Shown in pieces: positions 62,084 through 64,000 of a stretch of DNA of 64,000 nt (the first letter of the stretch is position 1; every line of letters begins with the position of its first letter). Source of the DNA: an uncultured Alphaproteobacteria bacterium (GTDB lineage Bacteria > Pseudomonadota > Alphaproteobacteria > Rhodobacterales > Rhodobacteraceae); contig CABZEW010000004.1 in assembly GCA_902524845.1 (NCBI GenBank), positions 19,785 to 83,784 on the forward strand. The letters are read 5' to 3'. The notes under the pieces were generated by a model that was given only the letters and a program-made list of their open reading frames with translations, searched no databases and was not told the origin of the DNA. A program made the position numbers and the translations under genes.

Positions 62084-62269
62084 GCCCGAGAATTCACTTA
62101 ACCTTTAAATTTTTCTTTTAAATAAAATTTTATTACATCTATGTGACTGTCTTAATTTCCGCTGAAAAGCAATAAAAAATTATTATTTTAAAAGAAAAGC
62201 AATTTGCCTATACTCTGGTCTTGTAAAGATTCTTTTTTATTTAAGGAAGAACAAATTTGGGAGAAAGAA

Positions 62270-63445
62270 ATGAAAAAATTAATAACTACACTCCTAGCAT
62301 TATGCCTTACTACGACAGCGTCTTTCTCTGACGTGAAATTAGGTATAATAATAGGTTTTACGGGACCAATAGAAAGTCTTACACCAGACATGGCTGCTGG
62401 AGCTGAACTGGCAATTGATGAAGTTAATAAATCTGGTAGTTTTTCTATGGGAAAGGTATCAGGCATTAGAGCTGATTCAACTTGCATAGACTCTTCAGCG
62501 GCAACCGCAGCTGCAGAAAGGTTGATTACCTCAGATAAAGTTAATGGTATAATGGGTGCTGACTGTTCTGGCGTTACAACCGCGATATTGCAACAAGTTG
62601 CGTTGGCCAACGGGATGGTAATGGTGTCACCTTCAGCAACATCTCCGGCTTTATCTACTGTTGAAGACAACAATCTTTTTTTTAGAACTGCACCATCAGA
62701 TGCAAGACAGGGCCAGGTTATTGCGGATATTCTGCAGGAAAAGGGAATGAGTAGTGTTGCAATATCTTATGTTAATAACGATTACGGTAAGGGCCTTGCT
62801 GCGAGTATTGAAGCGAACCATAAGGCAGCAGGTGGTACGGTAACGATAAGTGCACCACACGAAGATGACAAAGGCGACTACAGTGCGGAAGTGGGAGCAT
62901 TGGCTCAGGCAGGGGGAGACATTCTTATAGTTGCGGGTTACCTTAATTCTGGAGGTAAAGGAATTATCCAAGCGTCTCTAGATGCAGGTGCTTTTGACAT
63001 GTTTTTTCTACCTGATGGCATGATAGGCGAGTCCCTACCTAATGACATTGGATCAGGGCTAAATGGATCTATCGGGACTGTTCCGGGGACTGATAGTCCT
63101 GGCGCCGCTACATTCGGTGATCTGGCAACAGCCGCTGGATTCAAAAACGGGCCATTTGCTATGGAGTCTTATGATGCAGCTGCTCTAATGCTTCTTGCGA
63201 TGGAAGCTGCAAAATCATCAGATAGTCAGGTTTACAAGTTTGCTATAGATGAGATTGCTAACGCACCAGGTGAGAAAATCTATCCTGGCGAATTAGGAAA
63301 AGCATTAGACCTTGTGAAAGCTGGAAAAGACATTGACTACGTTGGCGCTTCAGCCGTTGAACTAGTTGGTGGTGGCGAAAGCGCTGGAAACTACGCTCAA
63401 ATCGAAGTTCAGAGCGGAAAGAATGAGACCGTAGCTTACAGATAG
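62270..63445 (+). CDS. Branched-chain amino-acid-type ABC transporter substrate-binding protein
   Basis: A periplasmic receptor of the LivJ/type I fold. The ATG at 62270 follows GGGAGAAAG and gives 391 residues; the upstream TTG at 62204 is less likely. It has a signal peptide (about 1-20, TTTASFSDV), GFTGPIESLTPDMAAGAELAIDEVN, GMVMVSPSATSPALS and a C-terminal domain with FAMESYDAAALM. Possible substrates are branched amino acids, amides or urea. It is first of a transporter operon. Confidence 0.88.
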   Translation: MKKLITTLLALCLTTTASFSDVKLGIIIGFTGPIESLTPDMAAGAELAIDEVNKSGSFSMGKVSGIRADSTCIDSSAATAAAERLITSDKVNGIMGADCSGVTTAILQQVALANGMVMVSPSATSPALSTVEDNNLFFRTAPSDARQGQVIADILQEKGMSSVAISYVNNDYGKGLAASIEANHKAAGGTVTISAPHEDDKGDYSAEVGALAQAGGDILIVAGYLNSGGKGIIQASLDAGAFDMFFLPDGMIGESLPNDIGSGLNGSIGTVPGTDSPGAATFGDLATAAGFKNGPFAMESYDAAALMLLAMEAAKSSDSQVYKFAIDEIANAPGEKIYPGELGKALDLVKAGKDIDYVGASAVELVGGGESAGNYAQIEVQSGKNETVAYR

Positions 63446-63461
63446 TTTAATTTAGTTTGGA

Positions 63462-63493
63462 GAATGCCTCGGTTAACTAAAACCGAGGCATTC
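63462..63493 (+). terminator. Strong intercistronic hairpin after the substrate-binding gene
   Basis: GAATGCCTCGGTT (63462-63474) and AACCGAGGCATTC (63481-63493) form a perfect 13-bp stem with a 6-nt loop. There is no T-run, and the ATPase gene starts 11 nt later. It probably stabilises the upstream message or lowers downstream expression, common in ABC operons where the receptor is made in excess. Confidence 0.7.
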
Positions 63494-63503
63494 TACTCTT
63501 ATC

Positions 63504-64000
63504 ATGATTGAAATAAAAAACGTTTCAAAGCATTTTGGTGGCATTAAGGCCGTCGAGAACGTCTCCCTCAATATAAATAAAGGATCTATTACTGGGCTTA
63601 TAGGACCAAACGGGGCTGGAAAAACCACATTATTCAATATTATTGCTGGATTTTATTCTGCAGATTTTGGAGAAATACTATTTGAAGGAGAGAATATATC
63701 TAGCTTACGATCGGACGAACTATTTAAAAAAGGAATACTTAGAACCTTTCAGATAGCGCATGAATTTGAAAATCTTTCTGTAAGGGAAAATTTGATGATG
63801 GTTCCTGGAAATCAAATAGGAGAAACAATTTTTCATTCTTGGATTTCTAGAAGCAAAATAAGAAGTGAAGAAAGAAAAAACTCTAAAAAAGCGTTAGAGG
63901 TTATGGAGTTTTTAAACCTTGATCACCTTGCGGACGAGCGAGCTGGTAGCCTTTCAGGAGGTCAAAAGAAATTATTAGAATTGGGTAGAACAATGATGGT
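63504..64000 (+). CDS. ABC transporter ATPase, LivG-like (3' end outside window)
   Basis: The visible 165 residues start at ATG 63504 and run to the window end. Walker A is GPNGAGKTT (about 34-42), the Q-loop region is GILRTFQIAHEFENLSVRENL, and the signature LSGGQKKLLELGRTMM (about 150-165) is near the end. LivG-type spacing between these fits a branched-chain amino-acid transporter. The Walker B and C terminus are outside the window. Confidence 0.9.
   Translation, partial: MIEIKNVSKHFGGIKAVENVSLNINKGSITGLIGPNGAGKTTLFNIIAGFYSADFGEILFEGENISSLRSDELFKKGILRTFQIAHEFENLSVRENLMMVPGNQIGETIFHSWISRSKIRSEERKNSKKALEVMEFLNLDHLADERAGSLSGGQKKLLELGRTMM

Overview
The window looks like chromosome from an AT-rich, free-living, respiring alphaproteobacterium, probably marine. 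The supporting genes are petA-petB-petC for a cytochrome bc1 complex, a RegB/RegA redox two-component pair with the RegB quinone motif, aerobic hemF, ubiG and a UbiH-type hydroxylase, MtaB, TlyA, and Zur with ZnuABC. The neighbourhoods dapF-mtaB and ftsK-lolA-xthA-regulator recall Rhodobacterales. That placement is inference from gene order, not from a tree.

Layout. 1-1.1 kb: the tail of an unrecognised gene overlapping a lone cyclic-nucleotide-binding-like domain. 1.2-5.4 kb: a zinc regulon, with znuA divergent from zur-znuC-znuB-cobW across a dyad that fits a Zur operator. 5.4-6.4 kb: a DUF938 methyltransferase and a gene-free stretch with repeated GTATAC sites. 6.4-11.1 kb: a methylthioadenosine salvage cluster, mtnP-apt-aldolase/SDR divergent from mtnA. 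I read this as a candidate fused form of the MTA/DHAP shunt.

11.07-18.13 kb is an integrated island bounded by a 49-bp direct repeat of the 3' end of tRNA-Lys(TTT). It carries a P4-type tyrosine integrase, an unknown gene, an AlpA-like regulator, a RepA-like ATPase, a striking six-half-site dyad and a 967-residue autotransporter. Near its right end are a buried 3' half of a tRNA-Ser(TGA) gene and a headless gene fragment, so the island appears to be composite. The integrase-AlpA-RepA set resembles that of P4-like satellites and small integrative elements. No structural phage genes are visible.

18.2-64 kb is ordinary core chromosome: dapF, mtaB, a succinate-semialdehyde dehydrogenase, trmL, petABC, aroC, tlyA, hemF, cca, a NUDIX gene, hslO, a lytic transglycosylase, dapB, rbfA-truB-rpsO-pnp, hemH, a methyltransferase-like gene, a MarR regulator, ubiG, an aminopeptidase, accD-folC, trxA, sbcB, tsaE-regB with divergent regA, a ubiquinone hydroxylase, an amidase, ftsK-lolA, xthA with an atypical regulator, ribA, a DMT transporter-OYE-MatB-PLPBP operon, and the start of a branched-chain amino-acid-type ABC transporter that runs off the end.

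The observations I consider most worth checking are the aldolase/SDR fusion in the MTA cluster, the six-half-site dyad beside the RepA-like gene, the tRNA-Ser scar inside the tRNA-Lys island, and the propeller-plus-autotransporter cargo.
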